Source: Magicicada septendecula (Eukaryota > Arthropoda > Insecta > Hemiptera > Cicadidae). From it: a stretch of DNA of 64,000 nucleotides. The notes under the pieces were generated by a model. That model saw nothing but the letters and a program-made list of their open reading frames with translations. It was not told the DNA's origin and did not search any database. Shown in pieces: positions 21,521 to 34,362 of the stretch (position 1 is the stretch's first letter; every line of letters starts with the position of its first letter). Location: contig CM068375.1 of NCBI GenBank assembly GCA_034769895.1, positions 257,222,768 through 257,286,767 of the forward strand. The letters run 5' to 3'. Both the position numbers and the translations under genes were made by a program.

Positions 21521-21980
21521 TAATACTTTCCCTTATTTCATAATCTCAGATATAATTTGATATGAGATTTTGAAATAATTAATTTCTTATCACCACCATG
21601 GTCTAACATTAATATTGACAACATTTGAATAATTCGCTAATTGTATATCACAAAGTTCTTTTCATAAATATTTTTTACAAATATGGTTCATCACTATCAC
21701 GAATCACCGTATCTTACACACTCATTTATGGCTTAAAATAACATCAATCAAACCAACTGGTTTTACATCAAAAATAATATAGGCCCTAAGTATAAAATAA
21801 CAATTGTGCCTACTTTCATGGCTAAAAATCTCAAAAACATGAATACAAACATTATTTTCTTTTCTTTTAAATTTCACCTTCCCAATCCTGGTTATAAAGT
21901 TCATGTGTGATTTATTTTCGAATTATTTCTCTTTTAATAATTACTTTATTTATACTGGCGAAGCTGATTAATATTTTATG
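21521..21980. other. 3' internal remnant of Gypsy element 2
   Basis: AT-rich, with no recognisable RNase H or integrase. The missing coding region implies an internal deletion. Confidence 0.4.
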
Positions 21981-23290
21981 TCTCTTTAACCTTTCCATCT
22001 TGGTACTTAATTACTATAAATCCACACAATTTAATTCTACTGGCTATGAAATTATTTAACTTGAATGTCACTCTATTTTTCCCCAATCTGGTACCTACCC
22101 CCTTAATTCTATTATAATGTTCTTCCCAACTGTTTGATGCAATTACTAACTCATCGACATAAACCGTAATAACTTCTAAAATCTCCTTGCCCCATACTCA
22201 GTCGAATCATTCTATAAATATGGCCACATTATGGACTAGCCCAAAAGGTTTTCTCTTCAAATGATAACTTATACCATTCACACATTCTATACTTTCTGGA
22301 TGCAATTCTGTTTGCCAATATCCAGGTATAGCATTACAATTATTAAAAAATGACGTTATTAAAACGTTTTAAAACTACTCTCATATTTTTAGGGACGCCT
22401 TATCAGGAATTATCATCTGATTAATTTGACGCTCATCCCAACACAATATTAAGGACTTATCCTTATATGGGAATTACTACTAACGGGCTAGTGTGTTCTG
22501 ACTGACTTAGTTGAATTATATCTTCACGAAGCATTTTGTCGATTTCTTCTTGTACTTGCTCTCTTAATTTATAGGGTATTGGATATGACCTTTTGTTGAA
22601 TGTCACATTTTCTCTTATGGGTAACTTACACTGCACTCCTACTATCTTGCCAGGTTTATTTGAAAATACTTTATAATGTTTCAAATAAATTTTCATTAAT
22701 TGATTTATTTGTTCTTTGGTTAGTTGACTGTTATGATTGCAGAATTGTTTGATCACTTGCATTTTCTCCTCCCACATTGGGTTGTTTACCGTTAGTGTCT
22801 GTGTTGACTTCCTATTGATTGGACTATCCTCACATGAGTATTCAAATCTATCACTTAATTTGGTTGAATTGACCATTTTCATTACACCTTCATTTCTATT
22901 AATAATTTTGATAGGTACCTTTTGCTTATCGTATGTAAATACCACCTGATTGGTTTCTAAATCTATAATAGTTTCATACTTCCGCAAGTTATCGCATCCG
23001 ACTAATATTTCTGTTTCTATATTTTGGTATACTACAAATATTAATGGTATCACCCTTCCATTGAATTGGACATTCATCATTATTTGTATGCGAGCAGTTC
23101 GGTTGGCTCGTCCTGTTACACCCACTATAATGATTTTGCTCACATGTAATTCATATATTCTATTTGCCCTTCCTTCGGATGAAGTGATTCTCTTTTCTAT
23201 TTCCTTCAACTCGTGGTATTTAGTCATACTCATCAACGATATTTCTGCACCAGTATCAATAATAAAATTTTGATTGGTTCCCCATATTGA
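21980..23290 (-). pseudogene. pol: pol of Gypsy element 2 (protease and partial RT)
   Basis: The protease active site DTGAEISLM is encoded at about 23234-23258 and is followed by an open stretch to 22463 that includes VGCDNL and the RT entry region (NKRSYPIPYKLREQVQEEID, ending SPLVVIPI). Frames then break. A degraded catalytic box reading VYVDELVIAS is visible near 22150-22165 (YVDE in place of YVDD), followed by a KLCGFIVIK remnant. RNase H and integrase are absent, so it is non-functional. Confidence 0.7.
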
Positions 23291-23449
23291 CCGGTAATAG
23301 ATACTACATCACTGTCAGTTACATTTTTATTGCTTCTCTCATTGTCCATGAAATCTTGGCCTAAACTGGTTATCCAATACAGTGATCGGCTATTTGACTG
23401 TGGTTGACCACTGCACTCACACACAGTCTTCTTTAGTTTCCCTGATTTT

Positions 23450-25173
23450 CATTTGCAGTTGCTCTCTCCTCTCTCCTTCCTTCATGTTGACTATTTTCTG
23501 ATTGGGAAAGGGAACCATGTTGATCTCTATGCCTTATCTGTTCATAGTTGTTGTTTCCCTCACTTTGTCTCTCCTCACTGCGAGAACGTTCATTTCGATC
23601 AGTCTCCCTCGGGTAACGACTATTATAAACTCGGGAATCATAGTTTCGGCGTATACAATTTGCTCGATAAGTATTTGAAGCGTGGTTGCCCCTATAATTA
23701 TTATTGTTATTATTATTATTATTACCATATCTTCGGTAATTCCGGTTATCGTTTCTGCCGTAATTTCTTCCACCTTCCCTATCTTGGTATCTTGGAACAT
23801 TTCATTGGTCGTTCCTTTCTACTATTTGGTTTCTACCATGGTTTTGTTCTTCAGGATATCGGTTAGGGTAGCTGTCTCTTCTCATATTCCCTTGTCTAGC
23901 ACTGCTGTCATAAGTCACTTTTCTCTCATATCAGTGAGTAATAATGTCATCGCTTCTATAGTATGCGCTTGACTGGCAAATTGTGCTAAACTCACCGTTT
24001 CAGGAAAATGGTGACTCAAAGCTTCTACCACATATCTGTCATCCATGGGTGGATCTAAATATCTTGCCCTGCAAACATGCGCCAAGAAATATGAGGTCGG
24101 TGTTTGTCCTATGCTCGGGACGTACCTACCATATACTATGGTCTCCCGCACCCTTGTCTGGATGGATCGTGTCCAATATTTATTCTTATAGCTTTCCATG
24201 AATTCCTGGTAGCTATTCAGGGTGTTTCTCACGGCATCCCACCAATAATCCTTCATTTCATGGAACCCTTGATCTAACATGAGCTTAATTCTCTCCCATC
24301 TATTTTCCTTGGTACTATGCAGATATTCCTGCATTCTATTTAAATATTCCATAGGATTTCTTATATATCCTTTCATATGTGGTACCTCATGATTGGTATT
24401 CTTATCTTCTCGGATAACACATGTTTGATTACCATTCTGTTCTATTTCATTTACCCTTAATACTAATTATACCATTGTATCCTCTATTTTTGTATTGTTG
24501 TTGTCCAACTGGTGTTCCATGGATTAAATATTGCTGGTTACCTCCTGTTTGTGTTTTGTCAATTCTCTCGTTATCTGTTCCATAACTTCTTGTTTATTTT
24601 CTCCTAATTTCTCTTTCACTTCTTCCTTCAGTGACTGTTGTCCCATTTCCATTCCGTCTAACCTGTTTTCCATTGTTTCTATATTCAATTTAACTTCTGC
24701 TAATTGCCTGTAGTTTTTTCCTCATAGGTTTGCACCATTAATTCAACTTCAGCCTTCTGCTGGTCTAAATTATCATTCACACCTTTTATTTGTAGTTGAA
24801 TGGTCTCTTTTAATTCAGTATTCTGTTTATCCAATTTATCCGTAATCTAAGTCCTGAAAGTATTTTGTTGCTCAGAAAAAGCCTTTAACTGGTTAGAACT
24901 ATCAGTCATATGTTGGTCTAATTTAGCATTTAATTGGTTAGAATCAGCATTTTGTTGGTCCAATTTAGCATTTTGCTGGTCATATTTACTGTTTATTTCA
25001 GCATTGAACTGTTTAGATTCAGCATTTTGTTGGTTAAAATTAGCCATCATTACATCCATCATTGCCTTCATAGTTAATGGTTCATTTTCCTTAGGTGGTT
25101 GTTCCATTTCAGTTTCTTCCTCTTCAGCACTATTACTCCTTAATTCATATCTTTGCTCTGGTTTGTTAGCCAT
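23450..25173 (-). pseudogene. gag: gag of Gypsy element 2
   Basis: The N-terminus (24847-25173) starts MANKPEQRYELRSNSAEEEE and is built of QQNAxxxQxNA-type heptads, a coiled coil. A broken stretch follows (24377-24846). The capsid part (23915-24376) has PMEYLNRMQEYL, DYWWDAVRNTLNSYQEF and YKNKYW. The C-terminal part (about 23450-23830, another frame) is Arg/Asn-rich, with RNYGRNDNRNYRRYG and a poly-Asn run of about ten encoded by AAT repeats (23693-23725). No zinc knuckle was seen. It cannot be translated as one protein. Confidence 0.65.
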
Positions 25174-25345
25174 GTTACAATATTTAAATTAAATTAATTA
25201 CAAGTAAATTTTTATTCTAGTTAAATTTAACAAAATTATTTTATTGTAATTTAATTAATTAATAGGCACTATTGCCTATTATTTAATTTATGTTATTTGA
25301 TGCTGACTTAAAGAGAATCTTTGCTTTCACGTGTGGGCGCCATTT
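25174..25345 (-). other. Leader and primer-binding-type site of Gypsy element 2
   Basis: On the minus strand TGGCGCCCACACGTG (about 25328-25343) follows the LTR end, as expected for a tRNA primer site. AT-rich leader then runs to the gag ATG at 25173. Confidence 0.55.
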
Positions 25346-26521
25346 TATGTGCTGTAATTTATTTATAAGTATTGTAATTAAAATATTTAATTACAGATAT
25401 TACTTTTATCTATCTGCACATGAAAAGAAAACTCTATCTCAGGGTTAACAATTATTAAGTTGATTTATATTATTTAATACTGTGTATGATTTATTCTTTT
25501 CTTTAATCCGTACCAAATAACGTTAGTGTATAAATTTTTTTAATAAATAACAAAGTAAGAATATCTACCATATAAATGTAAATAGCTTGAATCTGAACTC
25601 TTCACAAATGTAACGGGTTCAATTCTAGTTGATGTTTATCATCTTAAAGGTAATGCTAGGCTTCGTGATCTGTTCCTTCTCTGTGATTTCTTATTAGATT
25701 AAATGTTGAATTATATTTTCTTCTATGATTACTAAATTGATATTTCTTCGGAATATCGAATTTTATTGTATTGACACTCAAACTATCTTCCAGTACAGGC
25801 TTCTTCTTTTAGTTCGGCGTTCTCTAAATGATATAATCAGACTTCTTGAAATATTGTTGTTTATTAAGTTGTATACAAATTATGATTCTTTCAATGTTAT
25901 AGATTTATACTCTCGTATGTTTATTAAATTCAATATCAATGTTAACTCCCTTCCTTTAAAGGTTTCCTTTATTAAATACAAAATTAAACTCTTTTATAAA
26001 AATTAAACTCTTTTAATGTGTATCTTATTACATATAAAATTAGACTTTTTGATGTGGCCCTTCTTAAATATAAAATTAGATTAACTAAATTTTCTTCCAT
26101 TTGAATACAATTCAAATCTAACAATTTACAATTTGCCATTTAGATACCTAACTACATTCGTCACATCTTTCCCTGATATGACTCTTAACAACATATATAA
26201 TTTTATTAATTATTATTAATTACATGTATTTGCTTTTTTACATTATCCATATAATTAGTATATTTTAGATTACTATTCTATTAATCTTTCATTTTATTTG
26301 AATGTTTATTTCCAATTTAATATAATAATTGTCAACACATATTTCTTAATGCTGTTCTATATAATATTGGAGTCTACCACTATGTTGTTCGTGACTAACG
26401 CTCAGTTTTCTTTTTTGTTTACAATCCTAACATATGTTCATAATACTATTAATTTTATACATTGGTTTCTTCTAAAATTATTATTTTACTCTTATGTACT
26501 ATGATGTATTTTAACAGCAGT

Positions 26522-26524
<3 letters not shown>
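25346..26524 (-). repeat. 5' LTR of Gypsy element 2 (about 1.18 kb)
   Basis: It is bounded by TGTACTGCTG at its minus-strand start (26524) and the primer-binding-type site at its end. Its first about 420 bp match the remnant at 21103-21520, with small differences including a three-base indel. Confidence 0.65.
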
Positions 26525-26557
<33 letters not shown>

Positions 26558-26584
26558 CATTTACCTTCCAAATGTTATATATAT
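26525..26584. repeat. (TA)n spacer at the left border of the array
   Basis: About 17 TA units, then TTTACATTTACCTTCC and GTTATATATAT. The final ATAT can serve as target duplication with the ATAT at 59718. Confidence 0.7.
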
Positions 26585-28592
26585 TATAACTCTACTTATA
26601 TGCGTTATTGTCGTGTCGTGTTGTGTATGAGTACCTACCTGCTGTCCGATCTTGCGGATTCTTCCGGCTAGGGCGTGTGGATTTTGGATTTGAAGTTCGC
26701 AAGCTAGTAATCTCAAATTTATTGCAACAACACACAAAATAGGTTACTTTAAAGGGGGAGAGTTTTGTGAGACTGGTAGGCTTTATCGTACAACAATAAA
26801 ACACTGTTATATGGGGTAATAAAACGTTGTTTTTTACTCCAACAACACACAAGAAATAAATGGTTATTGTACTATCAATTTCTTACAATCTAAACAATGA
26901 ATCAATGTTTTTCGATTGGTTAATAATTGAAAAGAAACTAAACTCCTTTCTTTGGCGAGTTGATTGCAATTTAAATTTTAATTAATTAATTGATTTGATT
27001 TAATTAAATTCCTTTAGTTAAATTGAATTTAAATGTTCATGAACCAAAATATAAAACTCTGAAGTTAATGAGAATAATTTTCCAAAATAAATTAGACGTG
27101 ACAGTCTAGTTCACGTTATTTCATTTCTAGTGATTCGACTTCTGTTATACTGCAGTATGAACTAAGATTAGATTGTTAGTTAAGATTTGTATAGCGCTTT
27201 TATACTACTTCTATTTCTTAACTATAGCATACTAATGACTTAAACTGCAATACAGATTATCACAATGAATTTATTCTTAATTACTAGAGTCTTTGATTTT
27301 TGTATGGCACCTGAATTATTTGAATTTACAATGTTTTTAAATGAAAAATAGAAAATTTAATGTTGAAAAATAAATAAGTGGATTTTGCTTTCCTGTTATT
27401 GAAGAGGATGTCGTTCCGATTTTCCCTCGTCGATTCGAGTCCTTCGCTAGAGAAAGTAATCTGCTTAGAGCTGCTGGATTCGGTCGTGGAGTTAAAAAAT
27501 TCGGCAACACTCTGCTTCCTTGCTGTTTGTGAATATTTTAACGTCTGCGGCTGTCTGCTGGAACTGGTTCCTGTCCCTCGTCGATTCGCACGTCGCACGT
27601 CAGCGTGTGTGTGTGTGTGTGCTTCATTCGAGTGGTAGCTCTGCTCGTCAGCTGTTCACCAATGATTTAGACGGCCTCTCTGCTGTATTCTTGAAGTATG
27701 GTGGATCTCTTGCGTGCTTATGACTAGCTGGTAGTACACAATAAGCTTGGTTGATGTACTGAAGAGTATCTCGCCTTTGCGCCACAATTACGAGCTATAC
27801 AGTTGATCTGTGTTTATTGTGTTCGTAATTGCGTGTGTGTTGACCACGTAGAGTCTTCTTGTTGATCTTCACCACTATGGTTACTAGACGATCGAAGAAT
27901 TACGTCTTAACTTCGTGAGTACTGGCAGAAGAGTGATGTTTCAGCCTGAAAACACCGCGCTGGTCGGGGCTCGCGTCAAGTGATTTGATTGGCTGGCACA
28001 CTCTCCCTACTACATAAAATTTGAATTCCCTTGGTCCGTGAGAATGAAGTTAGGTTCCCACAGACGGAGAATTGTTATTATTTTTAATATTACTATCAGC
28101 GGAACCAAATTGTCGGTCCGGATTTCCTGTGCTTTTTTAATTTTGCAATAACTTGGTGCAAACCAAGTTGTGTGAAATCTAAAATACACAATCTGTCAGA
28201 AATTATTATCTTCATAACATACTAAAATCTCATTAATGTAACTCTATTTTTACAGAAGTTATTCAATTATATTTAATTAACTCTTTCATTTGTTAATTAT
28301 ATTGCGTAAAATTTGCACACGTCATTATTAATATTTCGGTAAACATTTTGGCTATCTTGGATTTCGCCTTAATTCCTTAGTTTCCGAGATATCAATAATT
28401 AACAGATTGGGTGTGGCCGCTCCCTTGTACAGCGAACTGATTACATAATGACCACGTGTGCGTCGCTTTACTAAGCATTATTTTCAACGCTCTACATTCA
28501 AATGGAGTTTTGACTGTTATACTTTATTTAAATATGCCTTCAGTATGCGGGCAACATATAACCCCAAATAGTTAATATTTGGTGCTGTTATA
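26585..28592 (-). repeat. LTR A (3' LTR of the array), 2008 bp
   Basis: Minus-strand ends are TATAACAGCACC and AGAGTTATA, a 6-bp inverted terminus. It carries a CCAATCA box on the minus strand (about 27984) and a (GT)n run. Private variants are GTTTTTTACTCC (26829) and GTTAATGAG (27064). In its right half it has ATGCCTTCAG and AATACACAATC. Confidence 0.85.
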
Positions 28593-29224
28593 TATTCCCA
28601 CACCCGTTTTAAAAAAAAATGAATGTAATAATTACAGTTATTTTTTTTTTCTTAATGATTACACACGTATTCTGTAATCACTATACTTATTACTTATACA
28701 TTGTATTACTTATTCAAAAGAAAAACATACATGTGTGTTAATGTTATTCCATTACATACAACTTAACTCTAATACATTTATTAATAATATTATATTTGCA
28801 ATTTATTCTGTATTAATGTTTTTACAACGGTTAATAGCTAACTGCAGCGTTTAAAAGGTTTGTTTGTAAACAGTGGCACGCGTACGAAAGAATTTTCTGA
28901 CACTGTCTTGTTTACAGCCGTTATCGCCTGCCGCGTAGCACTAATTGCTTGACCTACTTTCAAACGTGGGGAGGTAGTTACCGCGTGTCTTAACTATTTC
29001 CTGGCGGTGCGTTTGTTTCGTTCTACACGCTCGTTATTCACCACGTTATAAATGCATTATTATTAATACACCAGCTATCTACAATTATTATTAATAATAT
29101 TATAAAACACAAGTTATTTATTTTACTTTTACTTATTATAATACAATTATTATTAATTCTAAATATTATTTATTTTTTTTCTAAAGTCTTATTATTTCGT
29201 CGCGACGCGCTTTGGAATGCCATG
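28593..29224 (-). other. 3' untranslated region and polypurine-type tract, copy 1
   Basis: On the minus strand, AT-rich sequence runs from the pol stop to GGGTGTGGGAATA directly before LTR A. That G-rich stretch is the likely plus-strand primer. No frame is supported. Confidence 0.6.
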
Positions 29225-32200
29225 CTACTCAAAGTATTTTCTCAAAGAGCTCGCATGGTATTTACCGATCGTTTTCGTTCGGTCGAGCGTCGTAACGATA
29301 AACGTGTGAGGCGCGAGTTGTTGAGCCAAAAGATACGGACCATTATATAAACGAAAAAACTTTGCGGCTACATTTATGTCTCTTCGGCCTACAGGATTCG
29401 CCTTGAGCAGTACTTTCTCACCTACTACAAAGTTAGTTAGTTTATGAATAGTATTGAATTTGTCCGCCCTTTTCCGCCCTTTTTCAACTATTCTTTCCCT
29501 CACAAGTTGATTTTTACACTGCACCGGCAGAGGTAGATTATAAGTCTTTGGCCTACTTAAATAATTATTCCAAAACCTCGCTGGCCTTATTCCAGAGTGT
29601 AACTCTGCTGGTGTGTATTCCGTGGTATCGTGATAATTCTCGTTTATTGCCTTTTCGAAGAATGGTAGGAACTCGGGCCATTTACTTTGTTCCTTATAGC
29701 AATAGATACGGAACATTTTACCGATTTCCCGATTCACCCTTTCGGCAAGGTTGCCCTGTGGTCGTCGTATCGAGGTTAGGATTGCTTTGATACCGTTACG
29801 TTCCAGGGTAGCTGCCCAGTGTTTGTTTTGGAATTGCTTTCCCTGGTCACTAAGTACGTTCCTTATTGGTCCATGCTGTGGGATATACTTGTTAAGTATA
29901 ATATTTAAAACGGACTTTGTGGTGGGCCTAGGGATCGCATAAAGGCTAACTTTTTTAGTGAACACATCGACGCAAACTACCATGTGTTTTAGATTTCTGG
30001 TAGCCTTGGGTAATGGTCCCAGAAAATCGATGGCGATCATCTGTCCCTTACCTTCCGTTATCACATTGGCCATGGGAACGTAAGTGTGCAAGTTTGGTAC
30101 TTTCGCAGTTTGACATGGATGACATGTTTTTAACAATTTCTTTACCCTACGATACATGTTGGTAATTGTAAATCCTCCTGCAATATTTTTACACATTTTA
30201 CAGGAGATGCGTGCGCCATTTTTATATGTAATGATTGTGTTACACACGCAAGCATCGCTGGAGACAATACCACTTTCCATTCGCCCTGTAACAATTTATA
30301 CAATATATTGTCTTGTATAAGATAATGCGGATTCGGGTGAGCTGCTAACATTAGCTTTTTAGCAAGGAGTGCGAGGTTATCGTCCTGCTCGCGTCCTAAG
30401 TTCTGTAGCATATTGGTAGCTTCGGGCGCGACAGTGTATTGTATATTCAATACCTTTAACTCGTCGTCCGCTGCTTCATATACCTCCTCCTTTTCTACGG
30501 GCGGATATCTACTTAGAGTGTCTGCGGTGGTATTCTCTGATCCTTTGCAGTATTTAATAGTAAATGAGTACTCCTGAATAGCTAACACCCATCGTGTTAG
30601 TCGGGAATTTGCTAATCGACATTTTAATATAAACGATAACGCCTGATTATCTGTGTGGATCTCGAAATGGGTACCATATAGGTAGTGTTTGAATTTTCTG
30701 AGTGAGTTTATTATGGCGAGTATTTCTTTCTCAGAAGTACAATAGTGCAACTCAGCGCCTTTGAGCGTTCTATTGGCGTATGCTACAACATGAAGACTAC
30801 CTTGTTCGTCTTCTTGGTGCAACACGGCGCCGATAGCGTACTCGCTAGCGTCAGTGTACATTACGTACTTCCTACCCTGCTGTGGATGGAACAATTGTAA
30901 ATTAGATTGGAACAGGCCCTTAACCCTCTCAAACGCATCGTTCTGTTCAGAACCCCATTTCCACTTTATATTTTTGCGTACCAGCTGTAGCAAGGGGACT
31001 GTATATTCGGCGTATTTGCTGGTGAATTTCCTGTAGTATCCCGTGAGTCCAAGGAATGCTCGTAGTGCTTTGAGGTTCTTGGGCACCGGGAACTCCACAA
31101 TACTCCTGAGCTTTTCTGGGTCCATACTGATACCTGTAGCTGAGATTATATGTCCCAGGAACTTCATTTGAGACTTTACAAACTCACACTTATGTAGTTT
31201 GAGCTTGATGTTGGCTAACCTCAGCTTCTGGAAGACGCTCCTCAGATGCTCGAAGTGTTCTTCCAACGTGCGGGATATGACGAGGATGTCATCAACAAAT
31301 ATTACAGTGTATGGGTCTACCTCAGGTCCTAGAGCTCTCTCGAGGCATCTTACAATCGCAGCGAGACTCGTGCTAAGGCCAAAAGGTACCACCTTGTGCT
31401 GATAGCATTTGTTATTGAATATAAATGCTGTATACTTTCGATCTTGCTCACACAACGGGACCTGCCAGAAGCTTGCTGTTAGATCTAACTTCGTGAGGTA
31501 CCTCGCTCCTTCACATTTAATGAAGAGGTCCTCCGCTGTCGGTGTGCAGTCAAACTCTTTCTCTACCAGACTGTTTAAGTTCCTCATATCCAGGCAGAGT
31601 CGGATTTCTCCAGTCTTCTTGCGGACGACCAGCAGTGGGTTGAGGAAGCTGCTATTGGATCTCTCTATAATATCTTCCTCCAACATCCGCTGTATCTCCT
31701 GCTGGACCTCGGCCTGATATTTTATAGGGACCTGGTAGATTCTCCTTATGAACTTCTCCGGCTCTATGAGGTGGATTCTGTGTTCATACACTGACGAGAT
31801 TGAGTGCTCTTCACTGAAGATATCGCTGAATTCTTCTTGCAGCGACGACAATCTCCATTCAGTTCGGGAATCTAAGGTTGTCTTCCCCTCTTCACAGTCT
31901 TTATATTGAATCACTTGTTTTGGTGGCCGTGTGATTTTAATTGGGTCACCATGGTTTTGTGTATGTGTGTGTGTGTTCAATTTAAAGGTGTAATTAACAC
32001 TGTAAATGGTACATTTTAATAAGTGTTCACTGGTGTTAATTTCCGCACGTATTTGTTCTAATACATCTACCCCCAATAACATATCACATACTAAATTGTT
32101 TATACCCACTACACATACTTCAAATTGCACTTGGTCTAGCATGATAGTTAGATAGTATTGAGTGTCAATTTTTTCTTTTGTATCGGTGGCGGTTCGTATA

Positions 32201-32550
32201 TAAAATTGATTTATTGGGAGTGATGGGGCCGTACGAAAATATTTTTTATGGGCACGCAGGAACCTTTCACTGACGCCGGAAACAACGCTACCGGTGTCCA
32301 ACAAAATTTGTGTGGGAACGCCGTTGACAAAGGCGTGTAACACCGGACACGCCGCGCTCACTGGCCTTTGTTGCGTGGGACCGGATTCTAGCAACGGATC
32401 CCTGACGTCCGGTGGGAACACATTATTAACGGGCACACAAGTTACATAAATAAAAGTACACATTTCACACAATATATAATCCTTATAATTAACACGCTTA
32501 CTTTTACAAAATTTTGCTGAATTTATAGCGCGTCCTTGCTGGATGCGCAT
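29225..32550 (-). pseudogene. pol: pol of array copy 1 (one-base deletion)
   Basis: The frame is open from the ATG at 32550 through protease (LLDTGSVVSG), RT (FVDD) and RNase H (YTDAS, HTDNQAL) and into the integrase finger. A missing A at about 30170 (GTAAATCC here, GTAAAATCC in copies 3 and 4) shifts it and ends the protein after LQLPTCIVG (residue 802). The rest of integrase is intact in another frame, with AIDFLGPLP, LSDQGKQFQ and NLAERVNREI. This copy could not make integrase fused to RT. Copy 2 shares the same deletion. Confidence 0.9.
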
Positions 32551-34004
32551 TTTGGCACGTTTTTTGTAGATTGGTAATTTTTCGATTTATTGTTAGAGTC
32601 TTTATTACTTTGAGAGTCGCCGTCTTTTGCAGTTGTATCAGCTTTGGCTAATTCGACCGTTTGAATCGCTCTAATCGGGGCCCCGTCGTTGCCCTTACCC
32701 TGCACCTTTGGTCTACCAATATTTTGTTTACCCTTGTACTCAAAGGTTTTATTTGGATGTTTTGACGGTGTTTGGGGTGGAGTAGAACTGGTACTCGGTC
32801 TTTGATCAGTTTGCTGATGGTACTGTACCCGCGTATTCTGCCCTTCGTTATTTCGGCGAAAATCGGGATTATAACGCCACCCGCCCAAATCAAAAACCGT
32901 CTCACTTTGGGACACTAGAATGAGGAGTTCATCTACCGTGCGAATACCCTGTGTAAACACAGCTACTCTAATGTTATGATTAAAGTGATAGGCAAGTTTC
33001 GTGACTATGTCAATCTCCGAAAATGCTGGGGTTAAATGCTTGGCGCGTTCGACCTGCTGGATTATATAATTTTCCGCGGTAATACCCAGTTTCCTATCAA
33101 ATCTGCCATACTCAAGCTCATTGCGTAGAAGTCTTTGGGTATGCGAGTTCCAGTACCGGCTTTCAAATTTTTGTTTGAACTCCGCGTATGTGGACACTCT
33201 ATCGCGTACAATGTTATACCACTTACGCGCAGAATCACGCATCGCGTTAACTACCCACTGTATTTTGTCTTGATCTTCTAGTCGGGAACCTACTCTAGCC
33301 ATTTCACTCTCACACGCTAATAAAAATTCAATAGGGTTTTCGTTATTTTCCCCCGTAAAATACACGCGATTTTTCTCGTCGACAGGACCTTGTACCAAAA
33401 TATTAGGAGCAAATCTCCTCCGTACCTCCTGTCGTACTTTCAAAATCTCGTCGTTTAACGTTTGTAAGACACTCTCTTTATTAGAGTCTATGTTAGATCG
33501 CGTCTCTACGATTGAAGCGTCTAATCTATCTACTCGCCGTTGCGTTTCGGTCACGTCGGCGTGAATCTTTACCTCTAGGGATTCGACCTTTCTTGAGACG
33601 TCTTGCGTTTGCTTTTCGCAGCGGCTTATATGGTCCTTGAACCGGCCCTCCATACGTGTTACTTGTTCAATAAACGATTTTTGCATAGTGGTCTCAAAAA
33701 CCTTAAACCGTTCATTGATTTTGGTATCAACCGTATTTACTTTTCCACCGATTTCAGCGACTTTCACAGTTAACTCGTTTATGCTTTCGTCTATTTTCGC
33801 GGTTGTTTGTTTATTACATTGTTTAATTTCCGTATTTATGTCGGCGTTGCTAATTTCTAATGCTTCGGTTAGACTAACTTTTTGTGCTTCGATTTTAGAC
33901 GTTAATTCTGCGATACTGAGCTCAGCTTTGGCTGCGCTCTGTTCAAACTTCGCGTCTATTTTAGCTGTTAATTCGGCATTTGTTTTCTCAAATTTCGCGT
34001 TCAT
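32523..34004 (-). CDS. gag: Gag of array copy 1 (493 aa)
   Basis: Intact Gag frame, apparently identical in protein sequence to those of copies 2 and 3. Residues 1-200 are a long coiled coil (NAELTAKIDAKF, then many heptads such as SIAELTSKIEAQ). Residues about 225-330 match the retrotransposon capsid core: NPIEFLLACESEMARVGS, WVVNAMRDSARKWYNIV and FKQKFESRYW. The tail is Gln/Asn/Lys-rich without a CCHC knuckle. The last 28 nucleotides overlap pol in the -1 frame. Confidence 0.85.
   Translation of the reverse strand: MNAKFEKTNAELTAKIDAKFEQSAAKAELSIAELTSKIEAQKVSLTEALEISNADINTEIKQCNKQTTAKIDESINELTVKVAEIGGKVNTVDTKINERFKVFETTMQKSFIEQVTRMEGRFKDHISRCEKQTQDVSRKVESLEVKIHADVTETQRRVDRLDASIVETRSNIDSNKESVLQTLNDEILKVRQEVRRRFAPNILVQGPVDEKNRVYFTGENNENPIEFLLACESEMARVGSRLEDQDKIQWVVNAMRDSARKWYNIVRDRVSTYAEFKQKFESRYWNSHTQRLLRNELEYGRFDRKLGITAENYIIQQVERAKHLTPAFSEIDIVTKLAYHFNHNIRVAVFTQGIRTVDELLILVSQSETVFDLGGWRYNPDFRRNNEGQNTRVQYHQQTDQRPSTSSTPPQTPSKHPNKTFEYKGKQNIGRPKVQGKGNDGAPIRAIQTVELAKADTTAKDGDSQSNKDSNNKSKNYQSTKNVPKCASSKDAL
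32559..32565 (-). promoter_or_regulatory. -1 frameshift heptamer, copy 1
   Basis: A AAA AAC in the gag frame, followed after 10 bases by a hairpin (GCGC-A-TCC-AGCAA-GGA-C-GCGC). Slippage joins gag to pol. Confidence 0.75.
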
Positions 34005-34362
34005 ATTTCGTTCATTTGTTGTATTTGTTTAAGTATTTTATCCATATCCATTTTAAATACACAACAATTTCAAATATAAACAATTTCAAATACACAAAAC
34101 AATTTCAAATACACACAATAATTTCACTGCTGTACGAACACCAGTCACAAAACTCTTTGGGGATTGTTCAGTTGGACGCCAGCTGTTTTACGAATTAAAA
34201 CAGCAAAGTTTGTTTTAACGTAAAAATTAACTTCAAATTGGTTTTAATTAATATAATTTAATTTGATCTTGCCCCACGTTCCGGGCAAGCCATTTATAAC
34301 TCTTGCTCGGAACGTGAATTTAATTTGATGTACGTTTGCCGGGCCCCACGTTGGCCGACATT
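34005..34362 (-). other. Leader with duplicated primer-binding-type module, copy 1
   Basis: Just inside LTR B the minus strand reads GTTATAAATGTCGGCC and AACGTGGGGC. About 70 bases on, GTTATAAATGGCTTGCCC and AACGTGGGGC appear again. A 16-codon upstream ORF (34001-34051) overlaps the gag start as ATGA. Confidence 0.6.

Larger units (their letters stand above)
21103..26524 (-). mobile_element. Decayed Ty3/Gypsy element 2
   Basis: The two ends share a direct repeat of about 420 bp (21103-21520 and 26104-26524), with gag, protease and part of RT in between on the minus strand. RNase H and integrase are missing, and the 3' LTR is cut short. It abuts the large array with only a (TA)n spacer. Confidence 0.75.

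Noticed and set aside
27326-27598. 90-codon minus-strand frame repeated in every array LTR
   Set aside because: All LTRs are near-identical by descent, so persistence is no evidence of selection. Composition is unremarkable and no family is recognised.
28593-29224. env gene between pol and the 3' LTR
   Set aside because: No frame of useful length, signal peptide or membrane segment; about 630 bp of AT-rich non-coding DNA.
31199-31717. Plus-strand frames opposite pol, recurring in each unit
   Set aside because: They are antisense shadows of the RT coding region and recur only because the units are copies.
33637-34032. 131-codon plus-strand frame opposite gag
   Set aside because: Antisense of the coiled-coil coding sequence; its apparent hydrophobic periodicity is the mirror of the heptads.
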